A stretch of 53,705 bases of DNA, from assembly GCA_015501055.1 (NCBI GenBank), contig JADNYV010000240.1, forward strand, positions 1-53,705, given 5' to 3'. This document shows, piece by piece, positions 33,813-45,606 of the stretch (the first letter of the stretch is position 1; each line of letters begins with the position of its first letter). Origin of the DNA: Mucidula mucida (Eukaryota > Basidiomycota > Agaricomycetes > Agaricales > Physalacriaceae). Below the pieces are notes generated by a model. It worked only from the letters and a program-made list of their open reading frames with translations. It made no database searches and had not been told where the DNA came from. Both the position numbers and the translations under genes were made by a program.

Positions 33813-35345
33813 TCAGATGTCAAACTCGACTACCCTAACGGCACTGGGCGTCGACCCACTGCTCGATTCTTGGAAGAGGACACCCAACGTCTCCCGGCCA
33901 CTCCCAATCAGCCCCACTCGATCAACGGTCACCTCCCCAAACGCCTTGAGCCCTGCGCTCGCTCCATCATACACCAGTGTCCAATCACCGTATCCAGCAC
34001 TCGCTGTGGCGCTGACTACCTTCACATACGGCAACACGACATACGCGTTATCGGCAGAGTCCAAAGCAATCTGCGAGCGCCCCACCGACTCTATGGCGAA
34101 CGGTATTTCTGTCTTCACAAAGGATCCATTCGACGCCTGATATACGTGGAAGGCGCGCGCGTAGGAAGTGCGATCGGATTCATAGTTTGTAACGCATTGC
34201 GTGAAGCGCCCTGGGACGTATGATATAATCGCATGAATGCGCCCAGCCGAGTCGACATCCTGGGATTCTTGGTTCATCAACCCGTGGTCGGCGTTCAAAG
34301 AGTCGATGATGATCCCCGAGGTATTGACGGTTACTGGCGAGCTTCCTGACGTGGCGATGGTGCTTCCCGCGGCATTTTTCCATGTTCTCCCTGTTGAAGT
34401 TCAAGTTCAGGTCGGGATCGTTGTCAGTAGCAGGACTACAATCGCACCATTATCGTCGGAATAGAAATAGACGGTGTCGTGATTCGTGAGTCCTCCGTTC
34501 GAGCAGCTGACACTACCGCTATTCTCCCGCCATGTTCCCGTAACATGCAGTCTGGTGCCTCTGTACGTGAAGCCGTGGATATAGAGACTCCGTGCTGCAG
34601 ACGTAGCCCCGCTTGGCGCTGTGTACGTTCCGGATTTACTTGCCCACGAGCCGACGGAAGTCCACTTGGCGGCGGAAGCATCGTACTCAGCAAGCTGATA
34701 GTCGCCGTTCCCAGATACACCTGTGCGATAGACGAATTGAAGCGCGTTGGTGGGCGTGACGACGAATTGTGGGTACGTGATTTGACTGTCATAGATTTTC
34801 AACATACATAGCGCAAAAAAGTAAGGAAAGAAAGTTACGCACCTGCCGACGCTCAATGTTCCAATTGTATTCGTGATGCTTCCGAATAAAGTGGTACTCC
34901 ATGTGACCGACGACCCTGCGGCACCAGCACTCGAGACCGTGTAGTACACCTGGGTGCTGTGACAGTCCATTGCGACGTGGATCCGACCATCTACCGGGCT
35001 TACGCCCAGCGCGACCACGTTGTGACTGTCCGTGGAGACCAAAGTATGGTTAAGCGTTAGCGTCTGCCATGAGCCCCAGGACGTCGCTGAGGCGGTCCGG
35101 CGTGCTAAAACGACAGCCCTGGACGATGTGTACCATGCCGCATACTGGAATGAGTTGTAGGTGAGGACACCGGAAAGCTGGAAGGAGTTGACGTTGACGA
35201 GGCCGTCGTACGAAATGAAGTAAACACCAGAGTTGTCGAGTACGGTGTTGCTGAGAAGCGAGGTGGATGGGCCAGCACAAGCCTTCCCGATGAGGAGCAA
35301 AAGAAGAGGAAGTAACTGCGAGAGTCTTACGACGGGGAGCAGCAT
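33813..35345 (-). CDS. Secreted BNR_4 repeat protein
   Basis: Three exons (35345-34843, 34785-34448, 34390-33813) with two 57-bp GT-AG introns join in frame to 472 residues. A signal peptide is evident: MLLPVVRLSQ, a run of Leu, then a cleavage-like ACAG. The body is rich in beta-strand Ser/Thr/Tyr/Gly sequence typical of a propeller, with one classic Asp-box (SDDNGRTW) exactly across the second junction. Fold and layout fit the BNR_4 family, whose members include extracellular polysaccharide-acting enzymes; catalytic activity is not shown here. An in-frame upstream Met at 35396 would hide the signal peptide and was not chosen. Confidence 0.78.
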
Positions 35346-36449
35346 TTTGGCTAGACAGAGGGAGCGCGTTATGTTCGAGTTATATGTCCGTCTCAAAGAA
35401 TCGTCCCGTCATGGCGGATGAACAGGTGGTCGTATCGGTCCGGGCAAAAATTCGTCCTTGTGACGGCATTGATATGGCGGCTATCACTACAAAGACCGGC
35501 TGCACGCGTGCGTACGTTTTCTGAAGGTAAACATCAGAAGAAGATACAGTCATATACCACTCAACGGGACAGCCAAATCAAAAGCATGTCCGGAACTAGT
35601 AAATAGTGCCTAATACACCTTGTTTAGTACACAATAAATGTTGATATATACTCAATGAACATTCCTCATCTAATACTTGTATGACACCGAGACCAATAGA
35701 GCTGAGCAAACGCGCGATCAGGTTTTTGACGCTTATCGGGCGTACACCAGACAACGAGCGTCACACTACGCTGATTATCCTTTTTAAGATGCTGATTGGC
35801 CCTTTTGGGCGACATTTACTCAAGTCCGTGCTCGTGCTGTGACGCCGTTTTGGCCACATCTTCTGCGTTTTCTTACAACAGCGTATTTTGCTGCCCGGAT
35901 GAGTGTAAGAAGATGTATTAATTCATTACATTAGAGATGGCAAAAAGTCCGAAGGAAAAATGGCTATGTGGAATGGTGCCGGGTGGTTTGTCCCGTTGAG
36001 TGGTGGTGTCCCGTTGAGTGGTAGATGACTGTGATATGAGGAAAGACTAACGCACGCGCTGATCAGATGCCAACCGTTCCGAGTCGCATCTAACTTCATG
36101 CAAATAGCACTCAGCAGTCGGACTAAATGGAAGTCAAAGACGAGGGCGTACACTCGACGAATATGATCCTTGGATGCAGATACCATGAGAGTATAAAGTG
36201 AAAATCCAAGAACCAGCCGCTTCGACGAATTGCGACAAAGAATTCGCATCACGTGGCTCACGTGGCGGACCGGAAAACGACGCAACGATGCCAACGCGTC
36301 ACCGATATCCCTTGCCATCCTTTTGGTCGTAAAGCCTCCGCCAGTTCCAAACAATAAGGAAACCGAATTTGGAAATGACCGCTCCGATCGAACGTCACCA
36401 TTCTTGACTCATACCGCCATGTCATTGATAAGTGAATTTCTTGTAATGC
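35346..36449. other. Spacer left of the inverted pheromone copy
   Basis: Only short frames. The stretch around 35620-35660 is AT-rich. No receptor-like frame is seen. Confidence 0.4.
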
Positions 36450-36755
36450 AAGGTGACTACATTCGTCCCCTATTCTGCCCGTCCCAACTACTGACCGTCA
36501 CCGGAGAATATCGAAGGCGTGGTGACGTCTAAAATACAATAGCCCATTCTTTGTCGACTATAAAACTTGGTTTCATCTCTTCCTCCCCATGCCCTTGGAC
36601 GACGAATTACAACCCGAATGAAAAATATGACGGAACGCGGGTAGTATGCGCGTATTAACCTGCGAGTACGAAGTGAGTTTACGAATCATACGCGAAACGG
36701 CATGCTCACAGAAATGAATAGGATAGCGTTCGGCGGGATAGCGAGGGTGATGGCG

Positions 36756-36872
36756 CTATGAGATGACGCAGCTGCTGCCATCGCCGTCCGCCTCATTGAC
36801 AGGTATGCTCGTCTCCATGCACTCCTCGTCATCTGCCTGCGCAACGGTAGGAACGTATTCGAAGGAATCCAT
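36756..36872 (-). CDS. Lipopeptide mating-pheromone precursor-like gene, copy 2
   Basis: A complete 38-residue precursor identical to copy 1 except for Asp in place of Glu at residue 14. By eye there are four base differences in the reading frame: this one and three silent changes. The start MDSF, the acidic middle, the Asn-Glu candidate processing site and the CaaX box CVIS are all kept, as are the TATA box and the apparent 3' UTR intron. The mature peptide should be the same as that of copy 1, so the pair would add dosage, not specificity. It is transcribed leftward, so the two genes point towards each other across the 11-kb interval. Confidence 0.72.
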   Translation of the reverse strand: MDSFEYVPTVAQADDEECMETSIPVNEADGDGSSCVIS

Positions 36873-36948
36873 TGCGATTGGGTGGGTGGTTGTGGCGAAG
36901 AGGTTTAGCGGTGGAGTGCTGCTGCCATTCTATCACCCTCCGCTCTTC

Positions 36949-36955
36949 TTATATA
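36949..36955 (-). promoter_or_regulatory. TATA box of the right pheromone gene
   Basis: TATATAA on the minus strand, at the same spacing from the start codon as in copy 1. Confidence 0.6.
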
Positions 36956-37621
36956 CGCCAACATGAAAACGCGCAAGGTACGGGACCTGAGACATCCATT
37001 TTGTTTGTCTCCCCGGCATGTGGGCGAAAACAATAAGGACGCGCTTTGATATGAGTCTAATTTGCAAATCGACGCGACTTTGCACTTTGTTAACAATAAG
37101 GATTCCAGAACGCTTCATTTAACGTGATAAACCTGCGTCATCACCCTCCTTCTCCGCGCAGAGTATGGGCGTCAGTTCCGTTTTCTTTGTAACTGCCCGC
37201 TTTATTAGCTTTTGAAACCAACGCTTAGACCTCAATATACGCCGCATTCCAGCGTCTCTCCTCTTTGCATATCGTTCCAAACTGTGGTCCCAACCCTCTA
37301 GGTTCGGCCTCCAATTCTATTCTTGGCCGCCGAAGTCTCCACTCCGAAGCCCTCTTATTGTCTTTTTCTGCACACCAGTTCCCATCATTCCTCCGACTCG
37401 TAATTCAATTTCCCACGTAGTATCAGATCAAAACTGTCGCGTATCACTGCCAGGAACGTTTCGCATCATCACTGTTTACTCTAATGTTTCCTTTCGTGGC
37501 GCACCAAACCTGCATTTGAGCTCGATACTGTAAAACGCGACGAGGGACGCGTGGTATGTCTTTTTGGCAAGACATCCGGATGATCCACCACTCTTCCTGT
37601 TATCAGGCCGATCTTATTGTT

Positions 37622-38079
37622 CGACAAAGTCTCGGCGGCAATGCGACTCCATTCATAACCCGACATGGCCGTGTAAAGCCGCAATTACATCGCCAGAAGA
37701 GTCGTTCAAGGGACATTTGAAGTTGATCTTATTGTTTTCAAACGCCTCGCGTGCAATTGGACTTCCTCTATAGATGATCTACCCATTCTCCCAGCAACGT
37801 GGTGAAAGTGTTCCTGAGGCCTGACGGTAACTGAGACATGCATTGCATTGATAACGGTATTTGCTACGTTCGAGGAAAGGACGCGGTACCGTGCACATAA
37901 TGATACTGACCTGGGATATAGTACTACTCCTATTGCTTTCAACAAACGCACAAAGAAATTAATCCAACAAGTCAGCCATAATTTCTTTCCCAAATCTCGG
38001 CGTAATCCTACACTTGAACGGCGCCAGCCGACTGTGTACCCAATCAGTCAACCAGCTACCACGCGAAGAAAAAAAGCGC
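37622..38079. other. Spacer between the duplication and the P450 gene
   Basis: No recognisable gene. The junction with the duplication at 37621 is abrupt. Confidence 0.45.
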
Positions 38080-40024
38080 TTACTTCATAGGCTCGCCGTT
38101 AGGCTTGAACTCTGGTAGTACCGCCTTCCCATGTACAAGAATAGGATCAACTTGAAGCGTGGCAAGGCATGTGGCGAGCGTGGTGAAGATGCTGGCTTCA
38201 GCAAGCATGCGGCCTGCGCAGACCCTAATCACAGCCTATCAGCCGATGTTATTGTACAGAAGGAAGAAGCCTATTCACCGTCTACCAAAGCCCCACACGA
38301 ACACGGGGTCTTGCTCTGGTGTCGCGCCCAAGAAACGAGCGGGATTGAACGTCTCTGGATCCCTGTAGAGCGCTGGGTCGCGGCCCATTTTCCTATCGGC
38401 GTATCCGTATCAGAGATGGTCGGAGAGAGCATGGAAGAGCAGACCAGATATTGAACATGATGATGCTTCCTTTCGGGATGAAGTACCCATCGACGACGTC
38501 GTCTTGGAATGTCGCGTGTGGGATGCCTAGGACACGCGCGCGTCAGAGGCGAGCACTCGATCGATGCGACGAATACGTACCCGTTGGGACAGAAGGATGC
38601 ATCCTCAGAATTTCTTTGATGAGCGCGCTGAGGTACGGGAGACTATGTCTATCCTCGTAAGTAGGTAACCGGTCGTGGCGAACGACCGCTTCAATTTCAG
38701 CCTGAGCTTCTTTCTGTATCTCGGGGTGGGTTGCCATGATGTAGAAGAAAAAGTGCACGATTATCGCGATCTAGCAGAACGTCAGGATGCGTCTTGGCTT
38801 CGACGAATCATGCATGACTTACGTTTTGTGATCCAGCTTTCGGTCAATGAACATTAAGCGCGGATAAGGGCGATAAAGAAGAAAAACGTACCGCCCAACC
38901 AAGACGCAGCGACAGCAACCATAGTCGCTTCGTCTTCTGGGGAGATGCCGTTCCTCAGATGATGAGAAATGGCCGAAGGCTCGTCAGTACCGGCCGCCTA
39001 GGCCCAGGATAAGCAAAGCATTGACTGAAGGACATCACAGCGACGTACCACAGCCTCCTTGGTATAAGTAAATGGCTTCAAGACCATATCCATTAGAGCA
39101 GCCTTCCATGCCTTTGCCTTCCCTTGGAATCCAGCGCCTGGGAGCCATCCCGGGAGGAAGCGAACTAGCGGGAGGTCAGTCCATTTCAAGGGAAGAGGGG
39201 AAAAAGCGCACGGAAGGGAACAACGTTGACTGCGAATCGAGCAGCTGGAACGACGCCGAGGTTAAATCCCCGCATCGCCTCCTCCGATATTCGCACAAAG
39301 TCATCATCGTAATCCTTCGCAGTGTATCCGTAGATGATCCTCAGCAACGTCGAAGCGGTGTGACTATCGACTTTAGGTTACTATCCAACACCAGCAGGAC
39401 AAAACTAAAACACATACCGGATACTATGCTCGGCGAGCGTCTCCGGCGTGCGCAGAACGAGAGACACGAACTCGCGTGCGTGCTCCTCCGCGATAGGAAT
39501 GCAAAATTGCTTCAGACCCTTCTGCGTCGCCAGCTCCTCATGCAGTACTTTCCTATGCGCGTGGAACGACGAGCCGTACTGCTGCAGATGGCTCGACGCG
39601 CCCCAGCCCATGAGGTCGATGGCCATGGGCACATGCGGGCGGTACGAATACATAATACTCTTCTCCCGACTCTCGAGCATCGCCGTGGCCTTTGCGTACG
39701 TGCTCACTACGATGATGTGTGTCCCGAGTGTCGAGGCGGATACCAGGGGTCCTTTAAAATATTATCATCAGTGAGTCTGAAGATAAAAGTAAGAAAAACC
39801 CCCCGACCCCATTGATCAGCCCACTTGGCAAACGTGATCCATTCAAACTCTGTCGCGAGATCAAACAGGTTCCCGACGAGCGGGAGGCCGCGCGGACCGG
39901 GAGGGAGACGTTTGCCAGAGGAATGAGCGATGACGCGCCACCCCGCGAAGACGCCCAGCCCGATGAGCGCGGCGCCGTTCAGAGGTGTCACCTGTAGATC
40001 CACTTTGTTGATGAGAGAAGACAT
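38080..40024 (-). CDS. Cytochrome P450 monooxygenase
   Basis: A multi-exon P450, probably ER-anchored and acting on a lipophilic substrate with a P450 reductase. An N-terminal hydrophobic segment is followed by the proline hinge KRLPPGPRGLPLVGN. After a GT-AG intron comes PLVSASTLGTHIIVV, a usual beta-1 region. The K-helix ExxR is present in LIKEILRMHP, the PERF-like motif is FNPARF, and the heme loop WGFGRRVCAGR is split by an intron after the second Arg, with the Cys ligand intact. Splicing gives a full-length reading with no stop that I could detect. Oddity: the I-helix [AG]Gx[DE]T reads AGSQN. Substrate and CYP family are not assigned. Confidence 0.85.
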
Positions 40025-40949
40025 TTAGTGTTTTGAACTGGGGATGCCAATTCCATGTCGGGCCTCTTTTATAGACGGATGAGGCGTCGCGCCCCGCCCT
40101 GCGGGTAACTTGAGTGATGACTCTGAGTCCAGACTTGACCATGCCCGATTAAAGCCAGCCAATGGAGTGAGGGGTGTTTGTGAGCGTCGGCGAATGAGAG
40201 TGCGGCGGTTTGTCGTCGGGGCGGGGGGTTCCGGGTGTGGTCTGGGTCACGTTCCGTAGCACGACAGTTCGTTCTTGGTCTCTTGTTAGAACAGTAGGGG
40301 ACCTCAAGTCAGAGGAGTTTCAAGGCTCGTGGTGCCCACGGTAGAGTTCGTACGACTGGGATTCAGAGCATTAGCGCTACACCTAAGCAAGCGTTTGGAA
40401 CGAAGACTCAGGAGAAACAAGTCGGAGTTTATATGCGGACTTTGAAATGCGCGTCTTCCTCTCGCGCTTGAAGCGTCCATCGTGAAATCCCAAGCCTCCA
40501 GGTCAGCATCAGTAGTTGGATCGATCCTGTCCCATATTCGCTGTATTGACATAAACAGACGTCGGTATGTTCATATCTACCTCGGATGGTGTGATTCCTC
40601 TTCATCCGCTGCCCCCGCGCTATGCTAGGACCATCGCCCTCACCAGATGAATTACTCTCGCTCTCCGTGTTTCCTTTCATGATGACTTCGTTACATATGT
40701 CAACTCTGAGCGCTGTCTCTTCGCCTCCCGAGATGCTGTACTGTCTGTTCTTACTCCACGCAGCGCTAATCTGTACAGGGTTGAATGTACTTTCGAGAGA
40801 GCGAGTTGATGGCTTCCCACTGGTTAATGTCCTAACGTGTATATTCGAAACGTTTCTACAGCACGCTAGGTTCTCCATGATCCGCTCGCACCGCTTTATC
40901 TTGATGGTTCCATTTTAAGTAAAGCACGAAGGCGTCTCATTCATCTTTC
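40025..40949. other. Region upstream of P450 with an unassigned leftward frame
   Basis: A 149-codon leftward frame (40878-40429) with a GTAGAT...TACAG intron-like pair may be an unknown gene, but its exons do not join in one frame. The right part is the presumed start of the membrane-protein remnant. Confidence 0.35.
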
Positions 40950-42285
40950 TTGCTCTCTTCCCCGATTCTCCTCACCGCCCTATCAAGTCTCGCGGTCGTC
41001 CTTGTCGGCTCAACGCCCGTCCTTCACCCTTCTCCACTACCTATCGTTACCGTTGAGATCAGTACCGGTGCTTGCGCTAGCACGCGATCGCTTTACGACA
41101 TTCTGGTGGGCTGTCTCGCGACTCTGTTCGCGTGCAGCTGGTCTGCCTACCACCCAAAAGTACCTACCGCCGAAGAAAGGGCGACACGCACACTCCTCGG
41201 TCTATTCCCGTACTCCCTCAGCGCGTAATGTGGATGTGTATTACGGTCCTCGCCCCAGAGTATGTCGCACTCATAGCTGTCGATGAGTATTTCAAAGCGA
41301 AACGAATAGTTCTGCGTACGTCCTTGCCAATGCTCCTCCTCCTTTAAGACGAACGCAATCTGATTTGGCGATGTAGAAAGCCGAAAGAGTCATGCCGAGA
41401 TATCCACAAAGCACGCGTTTTTCGTCAACATGGGCGGATTTGTCGAGCCCGATGGACAAGTATTCGACTCACCTCGCGATGAGGAAGACTTTCTTCGTTT
41501 GGCGGCGGTAGAGAAAGATGATATACGCTAAAAAACAAAGGCTGATGGCTTGAAGAAGATCATTCTCACTGGGCAAAATCCTCTGGTTCGTTGCCCAGTT
41601 CCTCGCGCGGTACTTTGAGGGCTCGATATCCAAGCGGGCATCGCCGCTTGAGATCTTCACTGTAGCTATTGCTGCGCTTATATGCATTGGATCGCCCTTC
41701 TGGTTGCACAAACCGTGCGATGTTCAAAGACCCATTGTTTTGCCCCCTGCGAAGGATCGGATCTTTGAAGGTCATGGTGTGTATCCTTTTGTGGGGGAAT
41801 CATGATTTTTACGGGCTAAATCGTATGCAGATAGTAGTACTCATGCCTCCGAGAGTCCCAGCGATGCTCGTGCTGATATTCTTCCATCTGCCAAACTGAA
41901 CAAGCGGGTCAAGGGCGGTTTGCATGCTCGTATCAGGATGTATGTCAAGAGCATCGACTGGAGGAAGTGGATCGAAAAAGCCACGATGATGTTGGCAGGC
42001 GCCAGTATAGGCGTCATCTTGATGGTTTTGCGCGCCAGTACACGCTCCCCACGGAGGTCGAGTCCTGGATGTACCCGCATCCTCTCGTTCACCAGTATCG
42101 CAAGTTTTCAACTATTTACCTGGATCGACGGATGGAGGTGGAATCCATCAGGTATAGTTGTATTCGTGATGTACGCAATTTCTCGGCTTGGCCTCTTTGT
42201 ACTCTCGCTCTCATCTCTCCGTTCTCTGGCTCCTACCGTGTTTTGTGAGATTCCTTGGACGAATTATTGGCCTCATATTCATTGA
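40950..42285 (+). pseudogene. Decayed multi-pass membrane protein of an agaricomycete family
   Basis: Fragments in order match a membrane-protein family that is common in mushroom genomes but unnamed. They are: STGACASTRSLYDILVGC with LFACSWSAYHPKVP; then LAPEYVALIAVDEYF; then THAFFVNMGGFVEPDG-like sequence; then ILWFVAQFLARYFEG and a hydrophobic helix; and a C-terminal SLRSLAPTVF...WTNYWPH ending at 42285. The frame breaks near 41226, a TAA at 41530-41532 interrupts it, and it shifts again near 41575. No start codon is evident. I therefore call it a pseudogene, with unrecognised splicing as the alternative. No function is known for the family. Confidence 0.6.
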
Positions 42286-44750
42286 TGAGATCGCCTTTTA
42301 TACCTACTCTATCCGTAATATTCAATCAGTAGGGTGCGGGAATAATCAGTGTTGCACGTAAAGCCGCACCGACCAGAGCAGAAAATAGTATCCGTCTACG
42401 GTCTTCTCGTAACCGACTTTTACCTTCCAAACGCCAGTGAGTATGGGCCTCCCAAGATATCATGTCTCGTCTCTTCAATCTTGCAGCGCTTATCTGCCTC
42501 CTGGGTGGGCCAAAGCTGCGCTTTAAGACATCCCGCTGGTTGATGTGTCTTGACTCTAAGACAGAATACTCTCCGTCCCTTGCCTCCACAACGCCACATA
42601 AAAGGGTTTCTGGGTGTACTTCCCATTCGGATAAGTACATCGCTGCGATCCATTCGGCTACTTCCGCTGGTCCCGCCATCTGTACAAAGGCCCGACTCCT
42701 GCAAGCGCACGCTTCTGCTTACAGTTATCCGGTAAGGCTAGGAAGATACTAAATGAAATTGGCTGGAATTGGTCCCGATTTCGCTGAACTGACGTTGCCA
42801 TGCCTACTCTTGGGCAGATGCAGCTATCATTGGACCCAAACGCCCCTACTGAGCGACACCCCTAGCTGTTGATTGTGTGCTTATTTTCTCCCAAATCAAA
42901 ACAGTGGTGCATTTATTTCCGCTTTGTTTGCTCATGATTTCCTTTAGCTACTAGATGCTCAGTTTCTTCGTTACGGGCTCTGGTGTTTCTTGTGTATATT
43001 GACAGCAGTATGTGGATGTCTTACCACGAGTGTCAACAGCTATGTGAGAAAAAAGGATAGCACTTGTACGAGATCAAATTTACAGGCGACACATGCAGCT
43101 CGGCCTCCCAAAGCCATGTAGAGTAGGAACACGGTGTAGGCTACTTTGCTCCGCAGCGCACGAGCTTCAGAGCAACGTGAACATGAGAGGCCCAACGTGC
43201 GGATGCGATCTGGGAACCGGGACGATGAGAGAGGAGGAAAGAATGGGTAGAGCGCGACGGACCTGCGATTTGCTGTCGTCCGAGCTGGAATATTCCACCC
43301 TCGTTTTGGCATGGATGTGCGGAAGAAAGGTCTGCCCCAATTGTGGCGCCCAGCATACTTAGTATTATTAGAGCATGGAGATATGAACATCTGGATTCTT
43401 CACTGCAAGTTTGTATATTCGAATGACAGCCAAGGGGCAAGAAATCGGCTCACTGACTGGTAGTAAGAATGTCCAACAAAGTGTTATCAAGGTAGGAGTT
43501 CAACGCGTAGAGATAAATAATGCCAGCCGCCTTCACACCCTCAGGCTACCGGAGACCTAGGTGCATCGGGGTCATATTCCGTGCGTGCTCCAACCCGGGA
43601 ACATGCGAATGATTTCCGGACTGTCCAACGTGAGGTCGAGTTTTCCGTAATACGAATGGTAAGCTCACCTCCCAAGGATCATTGCGGGGAACGATGAAGA
43701 CGATGTCATCGTGAGTGCTTCAGTCACTTTCGGGAACCTGGTGCCGACTCGGATGAGTGGGTAGACGGAGGCCTCTTCAGCAAGTTGGAGACCAGGAGCG
43801 TTAACAATTGCATTAGTGCCGTACTCGGCAAGCAGCTCTTTTTCGTGCTCAGTGATCCGGCGGGCCTCCATACCCGCGCCTTTACGAATTTGAGTTAGTG
43901 TATGTAGCCGTCGACTGGGGCGAGATGCTGATACTAATAGGCGTCGACAACACCGGCCTTGTGGTTCGTGTACGATGTTGGCATCGCGTTTGACGCCCTT
44001 GATCTAGCATAGTTGTAAATTTCGCTGCTTCCTCGATAGTACAGCCATGATTTCCTCGAACCTTGTCAAACTGGCCGCGGTCAGAAGAAGAAGTTGGCTG
44101 CATCAGCATCTGCACGCAAGGCATGATCATTTGGAAGTTTGTCGAAAGCGCGGTAGGCAGCCATGCGCCAGCGCTTCGAGTTGTGCAATGAGATGAGTAA
44201 GAATACGATCAAATGATGGAGAATAGGGGGAGGGATCCGGCGAGTTGAGATGTGATTCAGCTTTTGGGATCCGCCCATCGTTCGTCGATGATGGTGACAT
44301 CGTGGCGCACGGGAGAATGGTTGGTGGGCAGCAGGTGGCTGTGTATTTGGTCTTGTCGGCATGTTAGTTTACCCCAGTCCGCACGTTGGTCTCGCATCAA
44401 CCACCAGGACTCGCAACGACAGACAGCAAAAAAATGGACGACGGTACGCGCACGTCCCGTTTTCGGTTTCAATTTTCGGCTTCGGCTGCGCATAGTCGCT
44501 TCTCTCCATAAAAAACATATAAACAAGCGCCGTCGCTTTTCGACACAGTCGCCAGGCCGGCAAAGCCCAGCCCAGTTCTCCAGATTCGCCTTGTACCGCA
44601 CGCGCACGGGCGCCTCTGCACGTTCGGCATCGCCCCAGTACCTCAGCAGTCGCCCTTTTCCAGCCAACTCTTCCGTCACGCACACACCTAACACACTCTC
44701 CCAAAGCCTGGCAACCCGAAGTAGCCCCGCTGTCTGCCACAGACGAGCGC
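42286..44750. other. About 2.5 kb with unassigned coding-like pieces
   Basis: Leftward frames at 43871-43665 (68 codons) and 44130-43882, plus short segments between, look coding by composition. The first has two readings that would have to switch frame near 43705. They may be one damaged gene. Frames near 43040-43440 contain hydrophobic stretches but no recognisable family. Right of 44250, frames are open on both strands upstream of the RRM gene. Confidence 0.35.
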
Positions 44751-45606
44751 ATGCGTAGCCGCAGCCCTGTCCGTAGAGACGAACGACCCCCTCCTCGCGA
44801 CTTTGATGAGCGCAATGATGGCCGCAGGGATGACCGCCGCGATGATAGGGATGGCGGTAGGGACCGACGAGATGACCGGGACAGGGATGGCCGGGGAAGA
44901 GGTGGAGGAGGCGGTGGTAGGGGCGGTGGAGAGTGAGTTTTTTCTTGTGTTAGTGTTCGTTATTTAACATCAGCCCAGAAATAATCCCGGCAACAATCTC
45001 CACGTGTCCGGCTTATCGCGGACAGTGTCGACTAGTGCACTTCAAACGCACTTTGAAGTATGCGGACGTGTTCAAAAGGCGTCTGTTATGCTTGACCCGC
45101 ATACTCGTGACTCGCGTGGCTTTGGCTTCGTGACTATGGAGACTCCAGAGGAAGCAGAGGCTGCGATACAGGCGTTGAATGGCACAGAGTTTATGGGCAG
45201 AACTTTGGTCATCGAAAAAGCCAGGCGTGGTCGGGCGAGGACTCCCACTCCCGGCAAGTACTATGGTCCCCCAAAGAGGGGTGAGGGTGAGTACCTCTTC
45301 CTTGCTGTCCGAGTGACGATCTGATTAGGCGTTGCAGATGAAGGAGGTTACGGACGGGAGAGGCAGTATGATCCTCGTCCGTATGATAGTCGCTATGCCC
45401 GTGGTGGCGGAGGTGGAAGACGCGATTATGGCGACCGTGGGGATCGTGGTGGTGGCCGGGATTACGGTAGGGATGACCGTGGTGGTGGTGGACGAGACCG
45501 CGACTATGATCGTGGGGATCGTGGCGACCGTGGGGGACGAGGTGGTGGAGGTGATCGGAAAGAGTACAGCGGCGGCGGCGGGAGGGACTATGAACGTAGG
45601 TTTTAA
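44751..45606 (+). CDS. RRM/RGG RNA-binding protein (TRA2-like)
   Basis: Three exons (44751-44932, 44979-45286, 45338-45606) give 252 residues. An N-terminal Arg/Asp and RS-like region starts MRSRSPVRRDE. It is followed by one RNA-recognition motif: RNP2 in NLHVSGLS, and RNP1 in RDSRGFGFVTME, including the aromatic residues that stack on RNA. The C-terminus is an extended Gly/Arg/Asp/Tyr-rich RGG-type tail ending YERRF. The layout matches Tra2-like splicing regulators and similar nuclear RNA-binding proteins. The first intron needs the second of two acceptors to stay in frame; the last has an alternative acceptor 9 bp upstream, so small isoforms are possible. Confidence 0.88.

Larger units (their letters stand above)
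36450..37621 (-). repeat. Inverted duplication, right copy, carrying a pheromone gene
   Basis: Reverse complement of 24012-25160 with scattered substitutions and small indels. Similarity ends abruptly at 37621 and fades gradually near 36450. Confidence 0.9.

Noticed and set aside
42349..42752. Overlapping frames on both strands as genes
   Set aside because: Open on both strands with no motif; likely non-coding.
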